From positions 2,294,001 through 2,358,000 of the forward strand of contig NZ_CP107546.1 in the NCBI RefSeq assembly GCF_025836995.1: 64,000 bases of DNA, read 5' to 3'. This DNA comes from Microbacterium sp. M28 (lineage in GTDB: Bacteria > Actinomycetota > Actinomycetes > Actinomycetales > Microbacteriaceae). Each line of letters starts with the position of its first letter. The stretch's first letter is position 1. The position numbers and the translations under genes are program-made. Below the pieces are notes generated by a model, which worked only from the letters and a program-made list of their open reading frames with translations, was not told the origin of the DNA and made no database searches. Shown piece after piece: positions 1 to 7,178 of the stretch.

Positions 1-1274
1 ACACCGCGGTCGCTGAGCACGTCGCGTGCGCGTTCGACAAGCCCGGCACCGGAGGCGATGACCACGACCCGCCAGCCGTCGGCGACGCGCGCGTCGACGA
101 ACGCGATCGCCCCGTCGACGTTGCCGTGGAAGGACGGGATGATCGAAGCGTCGATGTTCTCGGCATCCGTGTCGTCCGTCGCGAACGGGCTCAGGCGCCA
201 GAAGACTCCATCGCGCTCGGCGACGACCTCGCGCAGCTGCGCGACCGTGAGGAAGTCGCCGGCGCCCAGGTCGATCGGTGCCGATGCGCCCGAGGTGGCG
301 GCGCTCCACGCCGCGTCCAGGAACTCGCGGTTCGTGTCGCCGAGGCTCTGCGCCCTGTTCGTCGAGCGCTCTGGATCGACCAGTGCGGTGGCCGAACCCT
401 CGGGGAAGTATTCCACGAGCGACACGAGCGGACCGGCGACCGCCGGCAGCAGCGACTCCATGCCCTCGACCGGGATGCCCTCGGCCATCTTCTCCAGCAT
501 CCCCGCGATGGCGGGGAAAGCGCCCACGAGTGCTCGGGCCCGCTCGCGCACGTCGGCGGTGAGCAGCAGCTCGCGGCTCGCGGGCAGCTCGACCCGATCG
601 ACGTCACCCGGGAGCGAACGCTGATCGGCGACCGAGAACGCGCGGATCTGGTCGACCTCGTCGCCGAAGAACTCCACGCGGTAGGGATGCTCCGACGCGG
701 CGGGGAAGACGTCGAGGATGCCGCCTCGGACGGCGAACTCGCCGCGCCGCGACACCATGTCGACGCGGGTGTAGGCGCGCTCGACGAGCTGCTCGACGGC
801 GTGCTCGAGTTCGATGCCGCGTCCGCCGAGGGTGAGTTCGAGCGGTGCGGCGTCGCCGAGGTTGCCGGCGATGGGCTGCAGGGCCGCCCGCACGGATGCC
901 ACCACGACGAGCGGACGCTCTCCGGACCATTGCGTGATGCGGCGCAGGGTCTCGAGCCGTCGACCGACCGTGTCGGGGCTCGGGCTCAGCCGCTCGTGCG
1001 GGAGGGTCTCCCATGCGGGGAAGCCGAGGATCTCGGCATCCGGGAGGTAGGCCTCCAGCGCCTGCGCGAGCGACTCGGCACGGCGCCCGGTGGGTGCCAC
1101 GACGAGCAGCGAAGCGGGCTTCCCGCTCTGCGCCCGTCGATCGAGCAGCCCGGCGAGCGCGGGCGCGTCGAGACCGTCGACCAGGCCGAGGTCGGCGTCG
1201 GTCTGCGCCCAGGTCAAGGCGTCGCGATACAGAGACGCCTCTTCCAAGGCGCGCAGAATCCCCGGAACAGTCAC
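1..1274 (-). CDS. mfd: Transcription-repair coupling factor Mfd, N-terminal part (runs off the window)
   Basis: Mfd is the DNA translocase that removes RNA polymerase stalled at lesions and recruits UvrA. The first ~424 codons are present; the gene continues past base 1, so the RNA polymerase-interacting, translocase and C-terminal domains are not visible. The reading frame begins at a GTG (1274-1272) followed by residues TVPGILRALEEASLYRDALT, and contains the UvrB-like N-terminal domain: LLVVAPTGRRAESLAQAL near residue 45, FPAWETLPHERLSP near residue 75 and RPLVVVASVRAALQPI near residue 110. The FPAWETLPHERLSP motif (an aromatic-Trp-Glu-x-LPxE pattern) is characteristic of UvrB and Mfd. It has no ATG in frame upstream; a stop falls before the GTG. 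It is divergent from the acetyltransferase at 1363. Assignment is from family knowledge plus these motifs; completeness cannot be judged. Confidence 0.9.
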   Translation of the reverse strand, partial: MTVPGILRALEEASLYRDALTWAQTDADLGLVDGLDAPALAGLLDRRAQSGKPASLLVVAPTGRRAESLAQALEAYLPDAEILGFPAWETLPHERLSPSPDTVGRRLETLRRITQWSGERPLVVVASVRAALQPIAGNLGDAAPLELTLGGRGIELEHAVEQLVERAYTRVDMVSRRGEFAVRGGILDVFPAASEHPYRVEFFGDEVDQIRAFSVADQRSLPGDVDRVELPASRELLLTADVRERARALVGAFPAIAGMLEKMAEGIPVEGMESLLPAVAGPLVSLVEYFPEGSATALVDPERSTNRAQSLGDTNREFLDAAWSAATSGASAPIDLGAGDFLTVAQLREVVAERDGVFWRLSPFATDDTDAENIDASIIPSFHGNVDGAIAFVDARVADGWRVVVIASGAGLVERARDVLSDRG

Positions 1275-1350
1275 CGCACCAGCTTATGCCGCCCCTCCGA
1301 CACCGGCGCGATGGGGTGCGGCACGGATCGGACGCCCCGCTGTGACCTCA

Positions 1351-1356
1351 TAGGAT
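1351..1356 (+). promoter_or_regulatory. -10 hexamer of a leaderless promoter (GNAT gene)
   Basis: TAGGAT lies 6 nt before the ATG at 1363, so transcription would begin at the start codon itself. No Shine-Dalgarno can fit in the remaining gap. No convincing -35 is visible. Confidence 0.5.
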
Positions 1357-1362
1357 GCCGGG

Positions 1363-1929
1363 ATGGAAACCGTCGTTCTGACCACCGACCGCCTCGAGCT
1401 GCGCGTTCCGACGGCATCCGATGTCGATGCCATCAACGAGGCCTGCCAGGACCCGGAGATCCCGCGGTGGACGACGGTCCCGAGCCCCTACACGCGCGAG
1501 CACGCCGAGGATTTCGTCGGCTCCGTCGCCGGTGGGTGGGCGGAGGAGAAGGACTTCGTGTGGGCGATCCGCGCCGACGGCCGCCTCGTGGGGATGATCG
1601 GTCTGCACCACGTGAACCCGGACCCGGCCGGAACGGACGCCGAGATCGGATTCTGGGTGGTCTCCGATGCCCGGGGGAAGGGCTATCTCACGGAGGCGGC
1701 GCGCACGGTCATCGACTGGGCGTTCACCGACCGCGGCATGGTGCGGCTCGGGTGGAGGGCGGTCGCGGGGAACATCCCGTCGGCTCGCACCGCGAGGACG
1801 CTCGGCTTCCACTACGAGGGACTGCAGCGCCAGGCGCTCACAGGACCACGTGGTCGCGACGACGGCTGGTTCGCCGGTCTGCTGGCGAGCGACGACCGCA
1901 CACCCGTCGACTGGCCGGTGCTGAGCTGA
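1363..1929 (+). CDS. GNAT N-acetyltransferase, RimJ/RimL type
   Basis: A 188-residue cytoplasmic acetyltransferase of the GNAT superfamily (Acetyltransf_3 type), which moves an acetyl group from acetyl-CoA to an amine. The N-terminus LTTDRLELRVPTASDVDAI is the usual RimJ/RimL opening (Leu-x-Thr-x-Arg-Leu). The acetyl-CoA loop is ARGKGYLTEAART near residues 104-116, and GNIPSARTARTLGF near 137-150 is the typical Asn-x-x-Ser helix of the family. The substrate cannot be read from sequence; ribosomal-protein, small-molecule or drug targets are all possible. The start is ATG 1363, placed 6 nt after a -10-like TAGGAT. Confidence 0.85.
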   Translation: METVVLTTDRLELRVPTASDVDAINEACQDPEIPRWTTVPSPYTREHAEDFVGSVAGGWAEEKDFVWAIRADGRLVGMIGLHHVNPDPAGTDAEIGFWVVSDARGKGYLTEAARTVIDWAFTDRGMVRLGWRAVAGNIPSARTARTLGFHYEGLQRQALTGPRGRDDGWFAGLLASDDRTPVDWPVLS

Positions 1930-1978
1930 GCCGGCTCGAGGGGGTGACGATGTCGGATGCCGGTGACAGGATGGCACC

Positions 1979-2842
1979 ATGCCTGAGATGCCGGAGGTCC
2001 AGGGACTCGTCGACTTCCTCGGCGAGCGCGCCGCAGGTCGGACGATCACGAAGACGAGCGTCGGCGCGATCGCCGCACTGAAGACGTTCGATCCGCCGAA
2101 CACGGCGCTGCACGGTGCGACCATCTCCGCAGCGGCGCGACACGGCAAGTTCATCGATCTGACGTGCGGGAGCGATCTGCATCTCGTCTTCCACCTCGCC
2201 AAGGCGGGGTGGCTGCGCTGGTACGAGGCTCTTCCGACCACGCTGATCAGGCCGGGCAAGAGCACGATCGCGTTGCGCGTCGCACTCGACGACGGCAGCG
2301 GATTCGATCTGACCGAGGCCGGCACCAAGAAGTCCCTCGCGGTGTACGTGGTGCGCGACCCCCGGGAGGTCCCCGGCATCGCGCGCCTCGGGCCCGACCC
2401 GCTCGATCCGTCGTTCACGCGGGATGTGTTCGCCGGGATGCTGGACGGTCGGCGCATGCAGATCAAGGGGCTCCTTCGCGATCAGGGCGTGATCGCGGGC
2501 ATCGGGAACGCCTACTCCGATGAGATCCTGCACGCGGCACGCATGTCCCCGTACGCGATCGCCGGCACGCTCGGCGACGACGAGATCGACAGGCTGTTCA
2601 CCGCGCTGCAGGAGACGCTGCGCGAGGCCGTCACCGCCGCGTCCGGCAAACCACCGGCCGATCTCAAGGACGCCAAACGACGCGGCATGCAGGTGCACGC
2701 GCGCCGCGGCGAGGCGTGCCCGGTGTGCGGCGACGAGGTGCGCAGTGTGTTCTTCGCCGACCGTTCGCTGGAGTACTGCCCGACCTGTCAGACCGGGGGC
2801 AAGGTCCTCGCCGATCGCCGGCTGTCTCGGCTGCTGAAATGA
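1979..2842 (+). CDS. Fpg/Nei-family DNA glycosylase/AP lyase
   Basis: Base-excision repair enzyme of the formamidopyrimidine-DNA glycosylase family, 287 residues. After Met removal the N-terminus is PEMPEVQ, giving the catalytic Pro and the following Glu of the PELPEVE consensus; the last Glu of that motif is Gln here, which is seen in some actinobacterial members. HGKFIDL near residue 59 carries the conserved Lys. The helix-two-turns-helix segment IKGLLRDQGVIAGIGNAYSD (about 161-180) contains the invariant Asn and Gly. A C-terminal zinc finger is complete: CPVCG near 243 and CPTC near 263, with FADRSLEY between. Whether it prefers 8-oxoG (Fpg) or oxidised pyrimidines (Nei) is not decidable, so no symbol is given. 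A CAGGAT 6 nt before the ATG could be a leaderless -10. Confidence 0.85.
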   Translation: MPEMPEVQGLVDFLGERAAGRTITKTSVGAIAALKTFDPPNTALHGATISAAARHGKFIDLTCGSDLHLVFHLAKAGWLRWYEALPTTLIRPGKSTIALRVALDDGSGFDLTEAGTKKSLAVYVVRDPREVPGIARLGPDPLDPSFTRDVFAGMLDGRRMQIKGLLRDQGVIAGIGNAYSDEILHAARMSPYAIAGTLGDDEIDRLFTALQETLREAVTAASGKPPADLKDAKRRGMQVHARRGEACPVCGDEVRSVFFADRSLEYCPTCQTGGKVLADRRLSRLLK

Positions 2843-2844
2843 CC

Positions 2845-2870
2845 GAGGGGTCACGGAATGAAATCCCCTC
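2845..2870 (+). terminator. Weak hairpin after the glycosylase gene
   Basis: GAGGGG (2845-2850) and CCCCTC (2865-2870) can pair in a 6-bp stem with a 14-nt loop just after the stop codon. There is no T-tract, so this is only a possible terminator. Confidence 0.25.
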
Positions 2871-2900
2871 AGGTGCGTTGAGTACACTCAGAGCATCAAC

Positions 2901-3041
2901 GTGCTCCGGGGTCGGTGAGAATCCGAACCGGCGGTGACAGTCCGCGAACGTCCTGGTTCTTCCAGGACGCCGATCCGGTGGAAATCCGGAACCGACGGTG
3001 ATGCGAGGGAGACCTCGCTAGTCCGGATGGGAGGCAGCACG
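2901..3041 (+). promoter_or_regulatory. FMN riboswitch (RFN element)
   Basis: The leader of the riboflavin operon contains the conserved RFN blocks in order: CTCCGGGGTCGGTGAGAATC, CCGAACCGGCGGTGACAGTC, a variable stem (CGTCCTGG...CCAGGACG), CCGATCCGGTGGAAATCCGG, and at the 3' end CTAGTCCGGATGGGAGG. These match the FMN aptamer, which represses riboflavin genes when FMN is bound. A TACACT at 2883-2888 could be the -10, putting the RNA start a few bases before helix P1. Downstream there is no terminator with a T-tract; instead CCTT (3076-3079) can pair with AAGG (3084-3087) in the ribD ribosome-binding site, so control is probably at translation. Confidence 0.93.
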
Positions 3042-3104
3042 ATGCGGGTACGCGCGCATTCGGCCACCCCCGGAGCCTTCACGAAGGACGACGGATGGCA
3101 GTGA
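3042..3104 (+). CDS. Possible 20-codon upstream ORF between FMN riboswitch and ribD
   Basis: An ATG at 3042 has an excellent Shine-Dalgarno, GGGAGG at 3029-3034 (7-nt spacing), which is itself part of the conserved 3' strand of the FMN aptamer. It opens a 20-residue ORF (MRVRAHSATPGAFTKDDGWQ) whose stop at 3102-3104 lies just inside ribD, in another frame. If translated it would pass straight through the ribD ribosome-binding site and could couple ribD expression to accessibility of the aptamer's own SD. The SD-like string may be coincidental because the aptamer needs it, so translation is only a hypothesis. Confidence 0.3.
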   Translation: MRVRAHSATPGAFTKDDGWQ

Positions 3105-4135
3105 CCGAGGCGGAGCGCCGGGCGATGACCCGCGCCCTCGAGCTCGCCGTCCGCGGACCTCGGGGCGCGAACCCGCAGGTCGGGGCCGTGCTGCTCTCCC
3201 CCGATGGCGACGTGATCGCCGAAGGGTGGCACCGTGGAGCGGGAACCGCGCACGCGGAGGTCGACGCGCTCTCGCATCTCACTTCAGGCGCGAGCCGCGG
3301 TACCACCGCCGTCGTCACACTCGAGCCCTGCAACCACACCGGCCGCACCGGCCCCTGCGCCCTGGCACTGATCGAGGCCGGAGTCAGCCGCGTCGTATAC
3401 GCGCTCGATGACCCGGGCGACACGTCCGGAGGCGGCGCCGAGCGCCTGCGCGCCGCCGGCATCGAGGTCGAATCCGGCGAGCAGGCGGATGCCGCGCGCA
3501 CCGTCATCGCCGACTGGCTGACTGCACAGCGCCTCGGTCGTCCGCACGTGACCGTGAAGTGGGCGCAGAGCCTCGACGGCCGCGCCGCCGCGGACGACGG
3601 CAGCAGTCAGTGGATCACCGGTCCTGAGGCCCGCGCCGATGTGCACCGGCGGCGCGCGGCATCCGATGCGATCGCCGTCGGCACCGGCACCGTGCTCGCC
3701 GACGACCCGTCTCTCACGGCACGGGACGGCGACGCGCTGTTGCCTCATCAGCCCGTCCCCGTCGTGATCGGTGCGCGCGAGATCCCCGAGACCGCCGCCC
3801 TGCACCGCCACCCGCACGAGCTGCTGAGGTTCGAGACACATGATCTCGAGGCGGTGGTGCGCGACCTGCACGAACGAGGCGTCCAGCGCCTGTTCGTCGA
3901 GGGCGGCCCGACACTCGCGAGCGCGTTCATCAGGGCCGGGCTGGCCGACGAGATCCTCACCTACATCGCGCCGGTCCTGCTCGGCGGCAGCCGTCTCGCG
4001 CTCACCGACATCGGCGTGGAGTCGATCGCGCAGGCCAGACGCCTCCTCGTCGACGAGCGTCTGCAGCTCGGCGCCGACCTGCTCGTCATCGCACACCCGG
4101 AAGACGCGGACACCGCGAGGGAAGAAGGAAGCTGA
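3095..4135 (+). CDS. ribD: Bifunctional riboflavin biosynthesis deaminase/reductase RibD
   Basis: RibD (346 residues) deaminates 2,5-diamino-6-ribosylamino-pyrimidinone 5'-phosphate and then reduces the ribosyl side chain with NADPH. The N-terminal deaminase (about 1-145) has the zinc motifs HAEVDAL near residue 52 and EPCNHTGRTGPCALAL near 77, with His, Glu and two Cys in place. The reductase domain follows (about 150-346): VTVKWAQSLDGRAAADDGSS, ITGPEARADVHRRRAASDAI and VEGGPTLASAFIRAGLADEI. Start ATG 3095 is the only start codon in frame after the riboswitch; AAGGA at 3084-3088 is its ribosome-binding site. Its TGA overlaps the ribE ATG by one base (TGATG), so the two are translationally coupled. 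Confidence 0.95.
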   Translation: MAVTEAERRAMTRALELAVRGPRGANPQVGAVLLSPDGDVIAEGWHRGAGTAHAEVDALSHLTSGASRGTTAVVTLEPCNHTGRTGPCALALIEAGVSRVVYALDDPGDTSGGGAERLRAAGIEVESGEQADAARTVIADWLTAQRLGRPHVTVKWAQSLDGRAAADDGSSQWITGPEARADVHRRRAASDAIAVGTGTVLADDPSLTARDGDALLPHQPVPVVIGAREIPETAALHRHPHELLRFETHDLEAVVRDLHERGVQRLFVEGGPTLASAFIRAGLADEILTYIAPVLLGGSRLALTDIGVESIAQARRLLVDERLQLGADLLVIAHPEDADTAREEGS

Positions 4136-4764
4136 TGTTCACCGGAATCATCACCGAGATCGGCGAGATCACCGCCATCGCACCGTCCGGAGACGGCTGG
4201 CGCCTGACCGTCCGGGCGCCGGGCGCGGCCTCCGACGCCGTGCACGGCGAGTCCATCGCGGTCTCGGGCGTCTGCCTCACGGTCGTCGACTCGACGCCGG
4301 AGACCTTCGACGCGGATGTCATGAAGCAGACGCTCGACGTCTCCGCGCTGGCCGCGGCAGCCGTCGGCTCTCGCGTCAACATCGAGAAGGCGATGCCGGT
4401 CGGCGCCCGCCTCGGTGGACACATCGTCCAGGGGCATGTGGACGGCATCGGCCGCATCGCCGAGGTCCGCCCCGGCGATCAGTGGAGCGTGCTCCGCATC
4501 GCGCTGCCGGCAGAACTCGCCCCTCTCGTGGTCGACAAGGGATCCATCTCGATCGACGGCACGTCGCTCACCGTCAGCGCCGTGAGCGACGCCGGCGCGA
4601 CCGAGCACTGGCTCGAGGTCTCGCTGATCCCCGAGACGCTCACCGCCACCACTCTCGGCGGCCGGATCGTCGGCGACGTCGTCAATCTCGAAACCGACAT
4701 CCTGGCCCGTCATGTCGAGCGCCTGCTCGCATTCCGCCCTGCTCCGGAAGGAGGCTCGCGATGA
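4135..4764 (+). CDS. ribE: Riboflavin synthase alpha chain
   Basis: Catalyses the last step, dismutation of two 6,7-dimethyl-8-ribityllumazine molecules into riboflavin. The 209-residue protein starts with the diagnostic MFTGIITEIG and has two lumazine-binding repeats (about 1-98 and 99-200), recognisable from ESIAVSGVCLTV near residue 41 and KGSISIDGTSLTVS near 134; GGHIVQGHVDGIG near 98 is the conserved linker. Length is normal for the family. It overlaps ribD upstream by one base and the ribBA start downstream by four (ATGA), so expression follows ribD and the FMN riboswitch. Confidence 0.95.
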   Translation: MFTGIITEIGEITAIAPSGDGWRLTVRAPGAASDAVHGESIAVSGVCLTVVDSTPETFDADVMKQTLDVSALAAAAVGSRVNIEKAMPVGARLGGHIVQGHVDGIGRIAEVRPGDQWSVLRIALPAELAPLVVDKGSISIDGTSLTVSAVSDAGATEHWLEVSLIPETLTATTLGGRIVGDVVNLETDILARHVERLLAFRPAPEGGSR

Positions 4765-6035
4765 GCCTTGCCACCATCCCCGCGGCCCTGGACGCCCTGC
4801 GCGCCGGCCGTCCCGTGATCGTCGCGGACGACGAGAACCGCGAGAACGAGGGCGACGTCATCCTGTCCGCCGAGCTCGCGACGCCCGAGTGGGTGGCGTG
4901 GACGGTTCGCTGGTCCTCCGGGTTCATCTGCGCCCCGATGCCCACCGACCTCGCCGACCAGCTGAACCTTCCGCCGATGGTCGAGGCCAACGAGGACGCC
5001 CGCTCAACCGCGTACACGGTCAGCGTGGATGCCGCGGAGGGCGTGACCACCGGCATCAGCGCGCACGACCGCGCGCACACGCTCAACGTCCTGGCGAACC
5101 CCGACTCGACCTCCACGAGCATCATCCGTCCAGGACACATCCTGCCGCTGCGCGCCGTCGACGGCGGCGTGCGTGAACGCAGCGGTCATACCGAGGCGGC
5201 CGTCGAGCTCATGAAGCTGGCCGGGCTCCGGCCGGTGGGCGCGATCGCGGAGGTCGTCGCCGAGGACGGCAGCATGATGCGCCTGCCCGGCCTCATCGAG
5301 CTGGGCGAACGCGATGATGTTCCGGTGATCACGATCGAGCAGCTCATCGCCCACCTGAACGAGGTCGATCCGCGCGATGCCGCGGCTCCCGCATCCGGCA
5401 CGGGCAAGCGCCGGGTGAGCCTCCGTGCGGACGCGACCGTCCCGACCGAGCACGGCACGTTCCGCTTCCTCGCGTACAAGGACCGCGTCACGGGCACCGA
5501 CCACATCGCAGTCGTCAAGGGAGAGGTGGGCGAGACCGCACTCGTGCGCGTGCACTCCGAGTGCCTGACCGGTGAGGCGTTCGGCTCGCTGAAGTGCGAG
5601 TGCGGTCCGCAGCTGGATGCCGCACTCGACGCGATCGAGCAGGACGGCGGCGTCGTCATCTACATGCGCGGTCACGAGGGTCGGGGCATCGGGCTCATCA
5701 ACAAGCTGCGCGCCTACAGCCTGCAGGAGGAGGGGCTCGACACCGTCGACGCCAACCTCGCGCTCGGCCTCCCAGCCGACGCCCGCGAGTACGCGGCGGC
5801 CGCCGGCATCCTCAGCGACCTCGGCGTCACCAAGGTTCGCCTGCTCACCAACAACACCGACAAGGTCAAGCAGCTCCGCGAGCTCGGACTGGACGTCGTC
5901 GAGCAGGTGCCGCTGATCGTGGGCGTCGGACCGAACAACCACCAGTACCTCGAGACCAAGCGCGACCGGATGGGTCACATCATCGGAGAGGCGGAGCTCG
6001 CAGAGGCTCTCGCCAACGGAAAGGACAAGGCATGA
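4761..6035 (+). CDS. ribBA: Bifunctional DHBP synthase / GTP cyclohydrolase II (RibBA)
   Basis: Supplies both substrates of the pathway: the N-terminal half makes 3,4-dihydroxy-2-butanone 4-phosphate from ribulose 5-phosphate, and the C-terminal half opens GTP. The 424-residue protein has DDENRENEGDVI near residue 22 and DRAHT near 107 in the DHBP synthase domain (about 1-205). In the cyclohydrolase (about 215-424) SECLTGEAFGSLKCECG near 265 provides the three zinc cysteines, and RGHEGRGIGL near 303 is the substrate loop (the usual Gln of RGQEGRGIG is His). A strong GGAGG (4751-4755) precedes ATG 4761; longer in-frame starts run through ribE and are not credible. ATGA overlaps link it to ribE and ribH. 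Confidence 0.95.
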   Translation: MSLATIPAALDALRAGRPVIVADDENRENEGDVILSAELATPEWVAWTVRWSSGFICAPMPTDLADQLNLPPMVEANEDARSTAYTVSVDAAEGVTTGISAHDRAHTLNVLANPDSTSTSIIRPGHILPLRAVDGGVRERSGHTEAAVELMKLAGLRPVGAIAEVVAEDGSMMRLPGLIELGERDDVPVITIEQLIAHLNEVDPRDAAAPASGTGKRRVSLRADATVPTEHGTFRFLAYKDRVTGTDHIAVVKGEVGETALVRVHSECLTGEAFGSLKCECGPQLDAALDAIEQDGGVVIYMRGHEGRGIGLINKLRAYSLQEEGLDTVDANLALGLPADAREYAAAAGILSDLGVTKVRLLTNNTDKVKQLRELGLDVVEQVPLIVGVGPNNHQYLETKRDRMGHIIGEAELAEALANGKDKA

Positions 6036-6508
6036 GCGGCGCAGGAGCCCCCACCCCGCAGGAGCCGCTCGACGCGACCGGCCTGGACGTCGTGATCATC
6101 GCCGGAACCTGGCACGACACGATCACCGACGGGCTGATCGCCGGCGCCGAGCGCACCCTCACGGCAGCGCACGCGACGCATCGACTCGTCCGCGTGCCAG
6201 GGTCGTTCGAGCTGGCCCTCGCCGCACAGGCCGCCTTCGCCGGTGGAGCCGATGCCGTCGTGGCCCTGGGCGTCATCATCCGCGGCGGTACGCCGCACTT
6301 CGAGTACGTGTCCGCCGCGACGACCGACGGGCTGACCCGCGTATCACTGGATGCCGGAAAGCCGGTCGGTTTCGGCGTCCTCACCCTGGACGACGAGAAG
6401 CAGGGCCTGGATCGGGCGGGGCTTCCCGGGTCCAAGGAGGACAAGGGCGCCGAGGCCGCGGATGCCGCCATCCGCACCGCCCTGCTCGTGAAGCAGCTGC
6501 GCGGCTGA
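6032..6508 (+). CDS. ribH: 6,7-dimethyl-8-ribityllumazine synthase (beta chain)
   Basis: Condenses the two branch products made by RibBA and RibD into lumazine. The 158-residue protein shows the family's landmarks: VPGSFELALAAQ near residue 53, ALGVIIRGGTPHFEYV near 78 with the catalytic His, PVGFGVLTLDDEKQGLDRAG near 110, and the end segment GAEAADAAIRTALLVKQL. Start ATG 6032 overlaps the ribBA stop (ATGA). It closes the four-gene riboflavin operon; I see no strong terminator after it, only 59 bp to the next gene, which has its own possible promoter. Confidence 0.95.
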   Translation: MSGAGAPTPQEPLDATGLDVVIIAGTWHDTITDGLIAGAERTLTAAHATHRLVRVPGSFELALAAQAAFAGGADAVVALGVIIRGGTPHFEYVSAATTDGLTRVSLDAGKPVGFGVLTLDDEKQGLDRAGLPGSKEDKGAEAADAAIRTALLVKQLRG

Positions 6509-6567
6509 GACCAGCTGCGTCGAAGTCAGGGCTGCCTACCTAGCGCATCAGCGCGTGGAGCCCTAAC

Positions 6568-6936
6568 GTGAGCGTCATGGAGACCCTGCGGCACATCGTC
6601 CTGTTCATCCACCTGATCGGTTTCGCAACGCTGTTCGGCGCCTGGGCGGCGCAGGCGTTCGGCGGCAAGCGCCAGTTCGGCAAGATCATGGAGTACGGGC
6701 TGCTGATCGCCGGTGTCGCCGGGCTCGCCCTCGCGGCGCCCTGGGGGCTGCCGGAAGGCGCCGAGATGAACTACGTGAAGATCGGCACCAAGCTCGTCAT
6801 CCTGATCGCGATCGGCGGACTGGTCGGCGCCGGGCTGTCGCGGCAGAAGCGCGGAGCCGCGGTTCCGCCCGCGCTGTTCTGGCTCGTCGGAATCCTCACC
6901 GCCACGAACGCCGCCATCGCGGTGCTCTGGCGCTGA
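6568..6936 (+). CDS. Small four-helix membrane protein, function unknown
   Basis: A 122-residue integral membrane protein that I do not recognise. Four hydrophobic segments are visible: about residues 8-28 (HIVLFIHLIGFATLFGAWAA), 41-60, 70-90 (LVILIAIGGLVGAGLS) and 100-119 (LFWLVGILTATNAAIAVLW). Short, mostly glycine/alanine loops and no catalytic motif suggest a small structural or transport-accessory protein. GTG 6568 has GGAG at 6557-6560 as ribosome-binding site; an alternative start is ATG 6577, which would be leaderless behind TAACGT at 6564-6569. It follows ribH in the same direction but probably forms its own unit. Confidence 0.6.
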   Translation: MSVMETLRHIVLFIHLIGFATLFGAWAAQAFGGKRQFGKIMEYGLLIAGVAGLALAAPWGLPEGAEMNYVKIGTKLVILIAIGGLVGAGLSRQKRGAAVPPALFWLVGILTATNAAIAVLWR

Positions 6937-6959
6937 CGCTTCACCCGTTCGCCCCTCCT

Positions 6960-6990
6960 TCGTTCGTCGAGCGAGCGGAGCGAGTCGAAA
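6960..6990 (+). repeat. 31-bp intergenic repeat, copy 1
   Basis: A 31-bp core rich in GAGCGAG words (TCGTTCGTCGAGCGAGCGGA then GCGAGTCGAAA) that recurs, identical in all 31 positions and in opposite orientation, at 55698-55728. Both copies lie in gaps between genes. It looks like a REP-type element dispersed in the genome; the rest of the 242-bp gap (6937-7178) shows nothing else recognisable. Confidence 0.75.
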
Positions 6991-7178
6991 CACCGGGCGA
7001 CGGCTTCCCGATCGTTCGCCTGACCACCAGCGCAGAGCCGCGCCGTGCTCTCCCTGACGACGCGCTCGTGTCGTGCCGCGATGAACAAGGCTTCTCCGTC
7101 AACCAGTGATATCCAGGTTGCGGGGTGCGGACACGTCTCGGTGCCCGCATACGAAACCTCTCTCCGAAAGCACGGCAC

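Noticed and set aside
126..2081. Long plus-strand open frame (651 codons) opposite mfd, continuing over the acetyltransferase gene
   Set aside because: Mirror of the strong GC3 signal of real genes in this high-GC DNA; Arg/Gly/Ala-rich low-information translation, and the opposite frame carries clear Mfd motifs.
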